DNA from: Bacillota bacterium
GTDB taxonomy: Bacteria; Bacillota; Clostridia; Christensenellales; Aristaeellaceae
Assembly: GCA_023421395.1 (NCBI GenBank)
Contig: JAEZTL010000008.1
Coordinates: 1 to 64,000, forward strand
Length of the DNA: 64,000 nt
Direction: 5' to 3'
Of this stretch, positions 33,446 through 42,916 are shown one piece after another (position 1 is the first letter of the stretch; the number at the start of each line of letters is the position of its first letter). A model generated the notes under the pieces. The model saw only the letters and a list, made by a program, of their open reading frames with translations. It had not been told where the DNA came from and ran no database searches. The position numbers and the translations under genes were made by a program.

Positions 33446-34783
33446 ATGAAGAAGAGAATCCATCTCGTCAGCCTGGTGATCGCGCTGGCCATGCTGCTGT
33501 CGATGGCGTCAGGCCTGACGGCGCTGGCGGAGGGCCGCATCACCATCACTTACTCCATGTGGGGCGATGACAACGAGGTCAAGGTGCTCCAGGATACCAT
33601 CGACAAGTTTGAAAGCGAGCAGGACAAGATCCACGTGGAGATCGTCCAGATTGACCGGGCCGACTACGTGGGCACGCTCAATACCCGCGCGGCGGGCAAC
33701 AACCTGCCGGATACCGGCATCATGGCGGAGGACGCGGTGCTCATGTGGGCTTCCCAGGGCATGCTGGCGGACGTGAGCAACATGTACGGCGCCGAAGAAG
33801 CCAAGCCGCTGGACAGTCTGGCCTTCACCTTCCAGGGAAAGACCGTGGGCTACTCCGTGGCGAACGAAGTGCTGCTGACCTTCTACGATCGCAAGGCCTT
33901 CAAGGACGCGGGCGTTACCCCGCCGCCCGCCAGCGCCGAACAGGCGTGGGACTGGGACACCTTCGTGGACGTGGCCAAGCAAATGACCTTGGACAAAAAT
34001 GGCAACAACGCCAAATCCCCCGACTTCGACCCCAACAACATCAAGCGCTACGGCGTGATGTTCTGCCCCGATTTCTGGCAGCTTGAGGAGTGGTCCGTCA
34101 CCAACGGCGGCGCCTGGTACGACCCGGACGGGAACGTGACCATCGACAGCCCCGAGGCCATGGAGGGCCTGCAGCGCATCGCGGACCTGTACCTGGTGGA
34201 CCATGTGGCGCCCCAGTATGGCACCAACACCGCCACCACCATCGACCAGGACCTGGTTCCGGGCAACTGCGCCATGTACATCAACGGCCAGTGGTCCATC
34301 GGCGTGTGGCTGGGCGCGGCCCGTGAGAGCGACGGCCTGGACTACGGCGTGGGCGTGCTGCCCTACATGAAGGACAAGGTCACCCTGAACACCGGCGGCG
34401 TCAACGTGGCCTTCGCCACCTCCAAACACCCCGAAGAGGCCATGACGTGGCTCAAGTGGTACGCCAAGGAAGAAAACTCCTGGGGCCTGATCCAGAGCGG
34501 CATCTGGATGCCGGTTCTGTCCAGCTACTACACCGACGAGGCGCTGACCCACAAGTGGGTGGACAATCCGAATTTCCCGCCCTATGATGAGTACAAGACC
34601 GCCGTCGTGGACTACGCCAGGGATTATGCCAGGCCCACCTCCTGGTACTGGGTCAACAACACAAACCTCTTCAACGACGCGCTCAGCACGATTCTCGCAC
34701 CCTGCTGGAGCGGCAACGCCAAGGTGGCCGACGTCATCACGCAGAACATCGACGTGCTGAAGGCCGCCAACCAGGGCAATTAG
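33446..34783 (+). CDS. CUT1 ABC transporter sugar-binding protein
   Basis: 445 residues. Signal peptide MKKRIHLVSLVIALAMLL...LTALA-EG with no lipobox cysteine. Mature part ITITYSMWGDDNEVKVLQ... is a family 1 oligosaccharide-binding protein (TTIDQDLVPGNCAMYINGQW, MTWLKWYAKEENSWGLIQSG). ATG after gtagggaggaagcgac. It lies 37 nt after the GH127 gene, so it probably binds arabinose-containing oligosaccharides. Confidence 0.92.
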   Translation: MKKRIHLVSLVIALAMLLSMASGLTALAEGRITITYSMWGDDNEVKVLQDTIDKFESEQDKIHVEIVQIDRADYVGTLNTRAAGNNLPDTGIMAEDAVLMWASQGMLADVSNMYGAEEAKPLDSLAFTFQGKTVGYSVANEVLLTFYDRKAFKDAGVTPPPASAEQAWDWDTFVDVAKQMTLDKNGNNAKSPDFDPNNIKRYGVMFCPDFWQLEEWSVTNGGAWYDPDGNVTIDSPEAMEGLQRIADLYLVDHVAPQYGTNTATTIDQDLVPGNCAMYINGQWSIGVWLGAARESDGLDYGVGVLPYMKDKVTLNTGGVNVAFATSKHPEEAMTWLKWYAKEENSWGLIQSGIWMPVLSSYYTDEALTHKWVDNPNFPPYDEYKTAVVDYARDYARPTSWYWVNNTNLFNDALSTILAPCWSGNAKVADVITQNIDVLKAANQGN

Positions 34784-34790
34784 GACCGGC

Positions 34791-34826
34791 CGGCGGGGGT
34801 CCGCCCAAACGGGCGGACCCCCGCCG
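34791..34826 (+). repeat. Intercistronic hairpin after sugar-binding protein gene
   Basis: 16-bp perfect stem (34791-34806 with 34811-34826), loop aaac, directly after the stop codon. The next permease ribosome binding site follows at once. No T-run. Confidence 0.75.
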
Positions 34827-34841
34827 AGAAGAGGTGTTGAC

Positions 34842-35762
34842 ATGAGAAGAAACGCCAAGCCCCTGTCCAGGATGGCGCGGCAGGAGGCGCGCGCGGCCAA
34901 ACTGTTCCTGATCCCCGCCTTTCTGGGGCTCACATTCATCACCTATCTGCCGCTGATCTCGGTGTTCGCGCTTTCGTTTTTCAAGTGGACCGCCATCATG
35001 CCGAGGCCTCTCTTTGTCGGCCTGAACAACTACCTTCGCCTCTTGACCAAGGATATCTTCTTCTGGACGTCGGTGAAGGTGACCGTGTACTACGCGTTTC
35101 TGAGCGTGGGCGTCAGCATGCTCTACTCACTGTCCGTCGCGATGCTCCTAAACCGGAAGATCCCCGCGCGGGGCTTCTTCCGGGCGGTTTTTTACGTGCC
35201 CTACATCATTCCCGCCATGGCCGTGTACATGAGCTGGGCGCTATTGTACAACCCGGATTTCGGCGTGTTCAACGCCATTCTGGCCGAGAACGGCATGCAG
35301 AAGGTCACCTTTCTGGCCGACTCGAAGTACATCATCCCGTCGCTTTCGGTCATCGCCGTGTGGGCCAGCGGAAACCTGATCGTCATCTTTCTGGCGGGGC
35401 TTGGCAACGTGCCCCGCGTGTATCATGAAGCTGCGGAAATCGACGGCGCGACCGCCTGGCAGCGCCTTATCCATATCACCTTCCCCTGCATGACGCCCAT
35501 CATTTTTTACAACCTTCTGATGAGCCTCATCGCCAATATGCAGGTGGTGGTACCCTCGCTGATCTATGCGGGAAGCAACCGCACCACCTACCCGGAGTAC
35601 ACGTTCATGTCGTTTCTGATGTACCGCACGGGCTTTACCAACAATGACCTGAGCTACGCCAGCACCATCTCGTTCATCTTTTTTCTGATCATCGGCGTAT
35701 TTACGCTGATCCTCTTCGCGACCTCGAAATCCTGGCTGTTCTACGAAGGGGGGGACAAGTGA
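34842..35762 (+). CDS. CUT1 ABC transporter permease (MalF type)
   Basis: 306 residues, six helices, EAA loop YHEAAEIDGATAWQRLIHITFP. ATG after gaagaggtgttgac. Together with the next gene it forms the membrane channel of the GH127-linked transporter. Confidence 0.93.
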   Translation: MRRNAKPLSRMARQEARAAKLFLIPAFLGLTFITYLPLISVFALSFFKWTAIMPRPLFVGLNNYLRLLTKDIFFWTSVKVTVYYAFLSVGVSMLYSLSVAMLLNRKIPARGFFRAVFYVPYIIPAMAVYMSWALLYNPDFGVFNAILAENGMQKVTFLADSKYIIPSLSVIAVWASGNLIVIFLAGLGNVPRVYHEAAEIDGATAWQRLIHITFPCMTPIIFYNLLMSLIANMQVVVPSLIYAGSNRTTYPEYTFMSFLMYRTGFTNNDLSYASTISFIFFLIIGVFTLILFATSKSWLFYEGGDK

Positions 35763-35763
35763 C

Positions 35764-36615
35764 ATGCGCGGCGGAATCAGGAGCAGAAAGCGCCGGGAAT
35801 TGATTGCAAACGCCGTGTCAACGGCGCTGGTCGTATTGCTGGCGGCGCTCGTGCTGTTTCCCCTGTGGTGGATCTTCCGGTCCTCGCTGATGACCAATCC
35901 CGAGATCGGCTCGCTGAACTTCCTCCCCAGCCGGTGGCTGTTTGAAAACTATCCGGAGGCGCTGAAGGTTTTCTCGTTTTTCCAGTATTTTCTGAACACC
36001 ATGACCATCGTGACACCCTGCGTGCTCTTCGGCACGGTGACCGCGGTGATGTGCGGGTACTCCTTTGCGAGGCTGTACTTCCGGGGGCGGGATTTTGTGT
36101 TCGGCCTGTGCATCTCATCGCTTCTGCTGCCGCCGATGGTCACGCTGATCCCGCTGTACATCGGCTGGATCCGGTTCCTGGGGCTGGGCGGCACCTACTG
36201 GCCGATGATTTTGCCCTACGTGACCGGTGGCGGCGCCTTCAACATCTTTCTGATCCGCCAGTTCATCATGACGGTCCCGCGGGAGCTTGACGAGGCCGCG
36301 AAGATCGACGGCGCGGGCCGGGTGCGCGTGCTGCTGCAGATCCTGGTGCCCTCCATCAAGCCGGCCATCATCGTGGTGGCGCTGTTCATCTTCATTGGCA
36401 TCTGGAACGACGTGCTGCAGCAGACGGTGTACATCTCTGACGCGAAGATGTATACCATCGCGCTGGGGCTCAAAAAATTCTCCGGCTCTTACGGTACGGA
36501 CTGGAAGCTGGCCATGGCCTCCACCTGCATGTCCATCCTGCCGGGCGTGCTCGTATACCTCTTCTGTCAGAAGTATTTTGTGGAGGGCGTGGTCATGACG
36601 GGGATGAAGAACTGA
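35764..36615 (+). CDS. CUT1 ABC transporter permease (MalG type)
   Basis: 283 residues, six helices, EAA loop LDEAAKIDGAGRVRVLLQILVP and the MalG-type end FVEGVVMTGMKN. It starts one base after the preceding stop codon; the ribosome binding site gaaggggggg is inside the upstream gene. No ATPase follows. Confidence 0.93.
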   Translation: MRGGIRSRKRRELIANAVSTALVVLLAALVLFPLWWIFRSSLMTNPEIGSLNFLPSRWLFENYPEALKVFSFFQYFLNTMTIVTPCVLFGTVTAVMCGYSFARLYFRGRDFVFGLCISSLLLPPMVTLIPLYIGWIRFLGLGGTYWPMILPYVTGGGAFNIFLIRQFIMTVPRELDEAAKIDGAGRVRVLLQILVPSIKPAIIVVALFIFIGIWNDVLQQTVYISDAKMYTIALGLKKFSGSYGTDWKLAMASTCMSILPGVLVYLFCQKYFVEGVVMTGMKN

Positions 36616-36761
36616 TCTTTGCGCCGTGCCGCCGCTGCGCGACTGTGCGGCGCGCTTCTTTCGATCGGCAGAGGCTCCGAACGGAGATTCCGGGAGATTT
36701 CCGGTGCGCGAAGGCCCCCGTTTTCCGGGCTGAAAATCCGCCGTTTTTTCTTTGACGTTCA

Positions 36762-36804
36762 GCGCCGTACCCCCGTGAAACCCGCGGGGACGGCGCGCTT
36801 TTTT
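36762..36804 (+). terminator. Intrinsic terminator of GH127/ABC operon
   Basis: Arms gcgccgt-a-cccc and ggggacggcgc pair with one bulged base and are followed by gc and six T. It lies 147 nt after the permease stop. The rest of the 36616-37058 gap holds an AT-rich stretch and the next promoter; I see no gene. Confidence 0.78.
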
Positions 36805-36950
36805 GCCGGTTCAGCCGCGGTTTTTTTCACCGAACGCGGCCCGGACCGCCGCAAATTCCATCACGGCTGCCATGCGCGCTTCACATCTTTCGAGCGAATA
36901 AATAGAGTAATTATACATAAATACGCTATAATAATTAAGCATAAAGTATA

Positions 36951-36980
36951 TTGACGTTTAGTTTTCGGCCGTGATACAAT
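36951..36980 (+). promoter_or_regulatory. Promoter of GH78/CUT2 operon
   Basis: TTGACG (36951-36956), 18 nt, TACAAT (36975-36980), preceded by an AT-rich block (36895-36950) that could act as an UP-like element. Confidence 0.72.
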
Positions 36981-36993
36981 GATTGCGCATCAA

Positions 36994-37007
36994 TGAAATC
37001 GGTTTAA
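36994..37007. promoter_or_regulatory. LacI-type operator A at GH78 promoter
   Basis: tGAAATCGGTTTAAT centred on CG at 37000-37001. Its left part is repeated inverted at 37009-37017, so aatgaaatc and gatttcatt also form a 9-bp hairpin followed by five T. Confidence 0.65.
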
Positions 37008-37033
37008 TGATTTCATTTTTTCCGAGCCTTGAT

Positions 37034-37046
37034 GAAATCGATTTAA
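37034..37046. promoter_or_regulatory. LacI-type operator B at GH78 promoter
   Basis: GAAATCGATTTAA with a perfect AAATCGATTT palindrome centred on 37039-37040, 39 bp from operator A and close to the ribosome binding site. Paired sites suggest cooperative or looped binding. Confidence 0.7.
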
Positions 37047-37058
37047 CTGGAGGCGCGT

Positions 37059-39374
37059 ATGGCCGCGACGAACGACTGTCCCGTCCGCTGGCGGGGCGCA
37101 TGGATCGGGTTTGACCAGGGGCGAGATGCCTACGACCCTTCGATTCCCTATTATTGCGCCGACGATTTTGAAAAGGGCGAGAACCAGCCCTTTCTGCCGC
37201 CGCCGGCGCTTCTGCGGGGCGAATTCACGATTCCGGAAGGACGGGTACGCGCGGCGCGCCTGCGCGTGGCGGCCTACGGTCTCGCGGAAGTGTACCTGAA
37301 CGGCGTGCGCGCCGTGACCGGGCATATGATCCCCGGCCTCAGCGATTACCGAAAGCGGGTGTACTACCGGGAATTCGACGTGGCGGCGCTCGTGACGCCG
37401 GGCGCGAACGCCCTCGGCGCGGTGCTGGCGGACGGCTGGTACGCCGGGTACATCGGCCTCAACCCCCGCGGATGGTGGGGGGCGAACCCGCGGCTGAGCC
37501 TGATGCTGACCGTGGAGTACGCCGACGGCAGGGCGTTTGAAATAGGGACGGACGAAACCTGGAAGGCCGCCTTCGGCCCGTGGCGTTACGCGGACATCAT
37601 GCACGGCGCGGGCTACGACGCGCGGCTTGAGCGGGAGGGCTGGACGCTGCCGGGCTATGACGACGGCGGCTGGGCGAGCGTGGATACCGGTGCGGCGTAC
37701 GGGCACGTGCCGGAGCCTCATCCCGGGGTACCGGTGGTCGAGCACGAGCGCATCCCCGTGGCGGAAAGGCTTGCGGCGGATGAGGATTCGGTCATTCTGG
37801 ACTTTGGCGTCTGCTTTTCCGGCGTTGTGCGCATCACGGTATCCGGCGAAGTGGGCGCCGAGATCGGCATCCTGCACGCGGAGCAGCTGAAGGACGGGGA
37901 ACTGTACCTGCGCGGCAACCGCTCAGCCGAGGCGCACGACCGGTACATCCTGCGCGGCGGCGCGGAGGAGAACTTTCAGCCGGAGTTCACCTACCACGGC
38001 TTCCGGTATGCAAAGGTCTCCGGGCTGAAGCGCGCGCGGCTGATCCGTGCGGAAGGCGTGGCGATTGGGAGCCATCTGCCCGGTGAGACAATATTTGAAG
38101 CGGAGCATCCGGTGGCGCAGCGCGTGTTCGAAGTGGTGAAAAACACCATGCGCTCGAACCTCTTTGAAATGCCCACGGATGTCTGCGCCCGGGACGAGCG
38201 GCTGGGCTGGGGCGCGGAAGGGCACTTTGCGATGCACACCGCCGTCTATCTGAATGACAACCGGCTGTTTTTGCGCAAGTGGCTGCGGGACATCGCCGAC
38301 GGTCAGATGGAAAACGGCAGTTTCTGGGCCAACGCGCCGGCGGTCATGATGAAGGATGTGCTGCCCTTCGCCGGCGACATTCAGTCGGACATGGGCGTTC
38401 ACGCCGCGTGGCTTTTGATCACGATGTACGGGGACGCCGAAGGCGTGCGGGGCTATTTTCCGGCGCTGGAGCGGTACTTCGCCTACATGGAGGGCAACAG
38501 CGACAGGCTCCTGCGCTTCGCGACGGCGCGGGACTGGCTGGACCTTGGCCACAACGGGCGGTCGGACTTTGACCACGGGTACGGGAAGTGTCCCGCCGTT
38601 TTGATCGGCACCGCCTACTTCGCGAGATCGGCGCAACTGATGGAGGACATCGCCCGCGCGCTGGGCGAGGATGGCCGGGCGGCCTGCTACCACGAAATGT
38701 ACGGCAAAATCCGCGCGGCGTTCCGCACCTATTTCGTGGGGCGAAACGGCCTGATCCGCAGCGCCACCCAGGGCGGCGCGCTGCTGGCGCTGACCTTCGG
38801 CCTTCTGGAAGGCGGAGAGATCGAGGCTACCCGCGAATGGCTGAAAGCGGACATGGCCGAAAAGGGCGGGATCACCTGGGGCACGGCCACCACGCCCTTC
38901 GCGCTCTACGGGCTCGTCCAGGCGGGCCTCCCGGAAGAGGCGGCGCGGTTTCTGACCCGGACCGAGTTCCCCAGCATCGGTTACATGATCGCCTCGGGCG
39001 CCACCGCCGTCTGGGAGCGCTGGGATGGCATTCTGAACGGCGAGTACCACCCGCACCCGATGAACGCCTTCAACCACATTGGCCTTGCCACCGTTGGAGC
39101 GTTCATGGTTTCGTCGCTGGCGGGCATCGCGCCGATGGCGCCCGGGTTTGAAAAGATCCTGCTTCAGCCCGTCGTCAGCCGGGAGATCGGCGGCGTCCGC
39201 GCGGTGTACACAAGCGTCCGGGGCGATATTGAGGCCGCCTGGCGCGTCGAAGGGGACGAACTTACCTACCGGTGCCGCATCCCCGCGCCGGCGCTTCTGC
39301 GCCTGCCCGGGTTCGAACGGGCGCTGCCCCCCGGAGAACATGAATTTAGGCTACGGTTTCCCCAAAATCAATAA
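37059..39374 (+). CDS. GH78 alpha-L-rhamnosidase-like hydrolase
   Basis: 771 residues. Order of domains typical for GH78: N-terminal beta-sandwich modules (YGLAEVYLNGVRAV, DWYAGYIG-type segment LADGWYAGYIG), an alpha/alpha-barrel with MPTDVCARDERLGWGAE (about residues 372-386; general-acid region) and ASGATAVWERWDG (about 645-657; catalytic Glu), then a C-terminal beta-sandwich (FNHIGLATVGAFMVSSLAGI onwards). The usual GWTGD reads GWGAE here. No signal peptide, so it is cytosolic and would trim rhamnosyl oligosaccharides after uptake. ATG after ctggaggcgcgt. First gene of the second LacI-type operon, followed at 14 nt by the CUT2 binding protein. Confidence 0.9.
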   Translation: MAATNDCPVRWRGAWIGFDQGRDAYDPSIPYYCADDFEKGENQPFLPPPALLRGEFTIPEGRVRAARLRVAAYGLAEVYLNGVRAVTGHMIPGLSDYRKRVYYREFDVAALVTPGANALGAVLADGWYAGYIGLNPRGWWGANPRLSLMLTVEYADGRAFEIGTDETWKAAFGPWRYADIMHGAGYDARLEREGWTLPGYDDGGWASVDTGAAYGHVPEPHPGVPVVEHERIPVAERLAADEDSVILDFGVCFSGVVRITVSGEVGAEIGILHAEQLKDGELYLRGNRSAEAHDRYILRGGAEENFQPEFTYHGFRYAKVSGLKRARLIRAEGVAIGSHLPGETIFEAEHPVAQRVFEVVKNTMRSNLFEMPTDVCARDERLGWGAEGHFAMHTAVYLNDNRLFLRKWLRDIADGQMENGSFWANAPAVMMKDVLPFAGDIQSDMGVHAAWLLITMYGDAEGVRGYFPALERYFAYMEGNSDRLLRFATARDWLDLGHNGRSDFDHGYGKCPAVLIGTAYFARSAQLMEDIARALGEDGRAACYHEMYGKIRAAFRTYFVGRNGLIRSATQGGALLALTFGLLEGGEIEATREWLKADMAEKGGITWGTATTPFALYGLVQAGLPEEAARFLTRTEFPSIGYMIASGATAVWERWDGILNGEYHPHPMNAFNHIGLATVGAFMVSSLAGIAPMAPGFEKILLQPVVSREIGGVRAVYTSVRGDIEAAWRVEGDELTYRCRIPAPALLRLPGFERALPPGEHEFRLRFPQNQ

Positions 39375-39388
39375 GGGAGGATTCCACC

Positions 39389-40348
39389 ATGAAGAAGCTG
39401 CTGGCCCTGGGACTTGTCGTCATGATGCTTTTCGCAACCGCCCTCTCCGCCGCCGCCGAGGAACCCTACTACATCGGATTCTGCAACATGTTTATGTCGG
39501 AAGATTTCTTCATCACCGTATCCAAGGGCCTGCATAAGGCCGCCGAGGAGAGCGGCGTCAAGCTGGAGGAGAACTTCGCGCAGCGCGACGCCGTGGTCAT
39601 GACCCAGGCCATCGAGACCTACGTGACCAAGGGCGTCGATCTGGTCATCGACTTCAACGTGCTGCCGGAAACCGGCTCCGCCATCGCCGCGAACCTGAAA
39701 GCCAAGGGCATCCCGATGATCTCCATCGACTGCCTCTACGAGGATGCGTACTTCTTCGGCGTCAACAACTACGGCGCGGGCGAAGCGCTGGGCGACGCGG
39801 CGATCACCCAGGCCCAGAAGAAGTTCGGGGACAAGCTGGAGTACATCGTCAACGTCTATGACGCCACCTCCGGCGACGAGATCAAAAAGCGCAACGACGG
39901 CGTGACGGACAAGCTGAAGGCCGTCTACCCCGACGCGGAAATCGTGTGGCTGGACTGCCAGGCGGACGACGTCAAGACCGCCGCGCTGACCCGCGACTGG
40001 CTGAGCGCCCATCCCGACGCCACCAAGATCGTGTTCGTCGGCCAGAACGACGACCGGGGCTACGCCATCAATACTGTTGTTGAGAACGAGGGCCGCCGCG
40101 ACGACTGCATCATCGTGTCCCACAACGCCGATCCCAGCGCCATCGAGAACCTGAAGGCCCACAAGGATGGCTCCACCGCCTGGCTGTGCACCGCTTCCTA
40201 TAACTCGCAGCTCTACGGCGAGCAGGTCATCGACATGGCGCTGCGCATCCTGAAGGGCGAGGGCGCCGATCAGATGGAATACACCAAGGTAACCGTCGTG
40301 ACCCCGGAGAACCTGGACGAATACCTGGCCTCTCTGGAAGCGGCATAA
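39389..40348 (+). CDS. CUT2 ABC transporter sugar-binding protein (RbsB type)
   Basis: 319 residues. Signal peptide MKKLLALGLVVMMLFATALSA with AAA-E cleavage and no lipobox. Periplasmic-binding fold of type I: YYIGFCNMFMSEDFFITVSKG, VDLVIDFNVLPETG, IPMISIDC, TKIVFVGQNDDRG and a C-terminal YNSQLYGEQVIDMALRILKGE. Binds a monosaccharide, here probably one released from pectin, or rhamnose or arabinose itself. ATG after aagggaggattccacc. Confidence 0.92.
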   Translation: MKKLLALGLVVMMLFATALSAAAEEPYYIGFCNMFMSEDFFITVSKGLHKAAEESGVKLEENFAQRDAVVMTQAIETYVTKGVDLVIDFNVLPETGSAIAANLKAKGIPMISIDCLYEDAYFFGVNNYGAGEALGDAAITQAQKKFGDKLEYIVNVYDATSGDEIKKRNDGVTDKLKAVYPDAEIVWLDCQADDVKTAALTRDWLSAHPDATKIVFVGQNDDRGYAINTVVENEGRRDDCIIVSHNADPSAIENLKAHKDGSTAWLCTASYNSQLYGEQVIDMALRILKGEGADQMEYTKVTVVTPENLDEYLASLEAA

Positions 40349-40386
40349 TACGGAAACGATCAAGGCATCGGCCGGATTCGGCTTTT

Positions 40387-40422
40387 GCCCGGAAGGGCGC
40401 CGCGCGCGGCGCCCTTCCGGGC
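40387..40422 (+). repeat. Intercistronic hairpin after CUT2 binding protein gene
   Basis: A 36-bp perfect palindrome (40387-40404 with 40405-40422), giving a stem of about 16 bp with a cgcg turn. It sits between the binding protein and ATPase genes and has no T-run. Confidence 0.75.
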
Positions 40423-40451
40423 GATCCCACTGGAACGGGGATGGTGATGGA

Positions 40452-41936
40452 ATGAGTATTCTGGCCATGAAGGGCATCTACAAGGCGTTTCCCGGCATCG
40501 TGGCGGTGGATCACGTGGATCTGACGCTGGAAAAGGGCGAAGTGCTGGCGCTGGTGGGCGAGAATGGCGCGGGCAAGTCCACCCTGATCAAGATCCTCTC
40601 CGGCGCGTACCAGCTGGACGGCGGCGTCATCGAGATCGAGGGGAAGGTCCGCCCGCCCTACAACACGCGGGAGGCCATTGACCTTGGCATCGGCATCGTC
40701 TACCAGGAACTCAACTACCTGGGGGCCATGTCCATCGCGGAGAATCTGTTCATCGGCCGTGTGCCCACGGCGGGCGCGCTGCACAAGGTGGACTATGCCA
40801 AGCTCTACCGGGACGCCGCGGCGGTGATGAAGGAGTTCGGGCTGGACCATCGGACGCCCGAGACGCCGGTGGAGGCGCTGTCGGTGGCGGAAAAGCAGTT
40901 GGTGGAGATCGCGCGGGCGTTCACGCGGGACGTGAAGATTCTGGTGATGGACGAGCCCACCAGCGCGCTCAACGACGCCGAGACGGACAACCTCTTCCGG
41001 CTGATCCGGTCGATGAAGGCGCGGGGCGTTTCGATTATTTATATCTCCCACCGGCTGGGAGAGATCTTCGAGATCGCCGACACCGTGCAGGTGATGCGCG
41101 ATGGCAGGAACGTGGCCAAGGCGCGGGTTTCGGACACCTCCCGAGACCAGATCGTCGCCTGGATGGTGGGCCGCGAGATCCGCGACATGTACCCGTCCCG
41201 CGACGCTTTGGTGGGGCGCGAGGTATTCACCGTCGAGGGGCTCGATACCGACTTTCTGAAGGATATCGCCTTTGACGTGCGAGCGGGCGAGGTGGTGGGC
41301 CTTTTCGGCCTGATGGGCGCGGGCCGCAGCGAGATCGCCGAATGCATCGTGGGGCTCAGGCCCTGCCGCGGCGCGAAGATGTCGGTGGGCGGCAAGGCCT
41401 ACCGGCCGGTCCTCCCCATCGACGCCATCCGAAGCGGCATCGCCTACGTGCCCGCCGAGCGAAAGAGCGACGGCGTCAACCTGATCGCGTCGGTCAAGGA
41501 CAACATCACCATCGCCAACCTGAAGAAGGTGGCGCCGAGGGGCATCCTGAACCTCGGCCGGGAGGCGGAGCTGGCCGGGGAGTGGGTGAAGCGGCTGGGC
41601 GTCAAGACCAGCGGCATCATGGCCGAGGTGGACAGTCTCTCCGGCGGCAACCAGCAGAAGGTGGTCATCGCCAAGGGCCTCAACACCGAGCCGACGTTCA
41701 TGATCCTGAACGAACCCACCCGGGGCGTGGACGTGGGCGCCAAGGTCGAGATCTACAACCTCATCAACGACCTGTGCAAAAACGGGAAGGCGGTGCTCAT
41801 GATCTCCTCGGAGCTGCCGGAAATCATGAGCATGTCGGACAGGATCTACATCGTGCACGAGGGCCGCATCACCGGGCAGCTGGACAAGAAGGACTTCTCG
41901 CAGGAGACCCTGCTCAAGTACGCGATCGGAGGGTGA
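40452..41936 (+). CDS. CUT2 ABC transporter ATPase (RbsA/AraG/MglA type)
   Basis: 494 residues, two fused ATPase halves. First half: Walker A GENGAGKSTLIKIL, signature LSVAEKQLVEIA, Walker B ILVMDEPTSAL. Second half: degenerate Walker A GLMGAGRSEIAE, signature LSGGNQQKVVIAKGL and ILNEPTRGVDVGAK. The weakened site in the second half is normal for this family. It is the only sugar ABC ATPase in the window and serves the CUT2 system, not the CUT1 systems. Confidence 0.95.
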   Translation: MSILAMKGIYKAFPGIVAVDHVDLTLEKGEVLALVGENGAGKSTLIKILSGAYQLDGGVIEIEGKVRPPYNTREAIDLGIGIVYQELNYLGAMSIAENLFIGRVPTAGALHKVDYAKLYRDAAAVMKEFGLDHRTPETPVEALSVAEKQLVEIARAFTRDVKILVMDEPTSALNDAETDNLFRLIRSMKARGVSIIYISHRLGEIFEIADTVQVMRDGRNVAKARVSDTSRDQIVAWMVGREIRDMYPSRDALVGREVFTVEGLDTDFLKDIAFDVRAGEVVGLFGLMGAGRSEIAECIVGLRPCRGAKMSVGGKAYRPVLPIDAIRSGIAYVPAERKSDGVNLIASVKDNITIANLKKVAPRGILNLGREAELAGEWVKRLGVKTSGIMAEVDSLSGGNQQKVVIAKGLNTEPTFMILNEPTRGVDVGAKVEIYNLINDLCKNGKAVLMISSELPEIMSMSDRIYIVHEGRITGQLDKKDFSQETLLKYAIGG

Positions 41937-41938
41937 CG

Positions 41939-42916
41939 ATGACCATGGAGCATGAGACCGCCCGGGTCTTTCCCCGGAGACTCCAGAAACTGATGAAGAG
42001 CGACATCTCCACGATCATCGCGCTGATCGCGCTCAGTGCCGTGTTCGGCGTCGCCTCCCCGTACTTCTTTACGATGAGCAACCTCATGAACATCGGCACC
42101 TACGCATCGATCATGGGCACCATGGCGGCGGGCCTGACGGTGGCGATGCTCCTCGGCGGGCTGGACGTTTCGCAGTACGCGCTGTCGGCGCTGTGCGGGA
42201 TGATCATGGGCATCCTGTACGAGTGGGGCATGAACCCCTACCTGACAATGCTGCTGGTGGTGCTGGCGGGCGTCGTGGGCGGCTGCGCCAACGCCTTTGT
42301 CATCACCAAGATGCGCGTCAACCCCATCATCGCCACGATGGGCACACAGTTTGTGTTCCGCGGCGGCGCCTACCTTCTGACCGACGGCCGCTACATCCGC
42401 ATCAGCGACCCGGTCTACAGCTTCATCGGCAGCGGCAAGGTATGGGGCGTCCCCTTCTGCCTGATCATCATGGCGGTCATGTACCTTGTGATCTGGTACG
42501 TGCTCAAGTACACCACCTACGGGCGCTATGTGTTCGCCGTGGGCGGCAACCCCCGCGTCGCCCAGCTGGCCGGCATCAACACGGCCCGGGTGCGCTTCAT
42601 CTCCCACATCATCGCGGCGGTCACCGCGGCCATCGGCGGCATCATCACCGTCAGCCAGACGGCGGCGGCCATGCCCAAGCACGGCACCGGCAACGACATG
42701 GACGGCATCGCCGCAGTCATCCTGGGCGGCATCGCCCTCGCCGGCGGCAAGGGCAAGGTGACGGGCACCCTCTTTGGCATCCTGATTCTGGCGGTGCTCC
42801 TCAACGGCATGACGCTCTTAAACGTCCAGGCCTACTGGCAGCAGGTGATCAAGGGCGGCGTGCTGATCTTCGCGGTGTTCGTGGATTCGTTGCGCGGCGG
42901 TGGAATGAAGGCATGA
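41939..42916 (+). CDS. CUT2 ABC transporter permease (RbsC type)
   Basis: 325 residues, about eight to ten helices. RbsC-type segments: GLTVAMLLGGLDVSQYALSAL, VITKMRVNPIIATMGTQFV, AVGGNPRVAQLAGINTARVRF and ILGGIALAGGKGKVTGTLFG. ATG lies 2 nt after the ATPase stop; cggaggg overlaps the end of that gene. Completes the monosaccharide transporter. Confidence 0.94.
   Translation: MTMEHETARVFPRRLQKLMKSDISTIIALIALSAVFGVASPYFFTMSNLMNIGTYASIMGTMAAGLTVAMLLGGLDVSQYALSALCGMIMGILYEWGMNPYLTMLLVVLAGVVGGCANAFVITKMRVNPIIATMGTQFVFRGGAYLLTDGRYIRISDPVYSFIGSGKVWGVPFCLIIMAVMYLVIWYVLKYTTYGRYVFAVGGNPRVAQLAGINTARVRFISHIIAAVTAAIGGIITVSQTAAAMPKHGTGNDMDGIAAVILGGIALAGGKGKVTGTLFGILILAVLLNGMTLLNVQAYWQQVIKGGVLIFAVFVDSLRGGGMKA

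Noticed and set aside
36619..36954. 111-codon frame after the MalG-type permease gene
   Set aside because: Contains the operon terminator and AT-rich promoter region, has no ribosome binding site and shows no protein-like features.
37923..39341. 472-codon frame on the minus strand
   Set aside because: Antisense to the GH78 gene, without start signals or domain.
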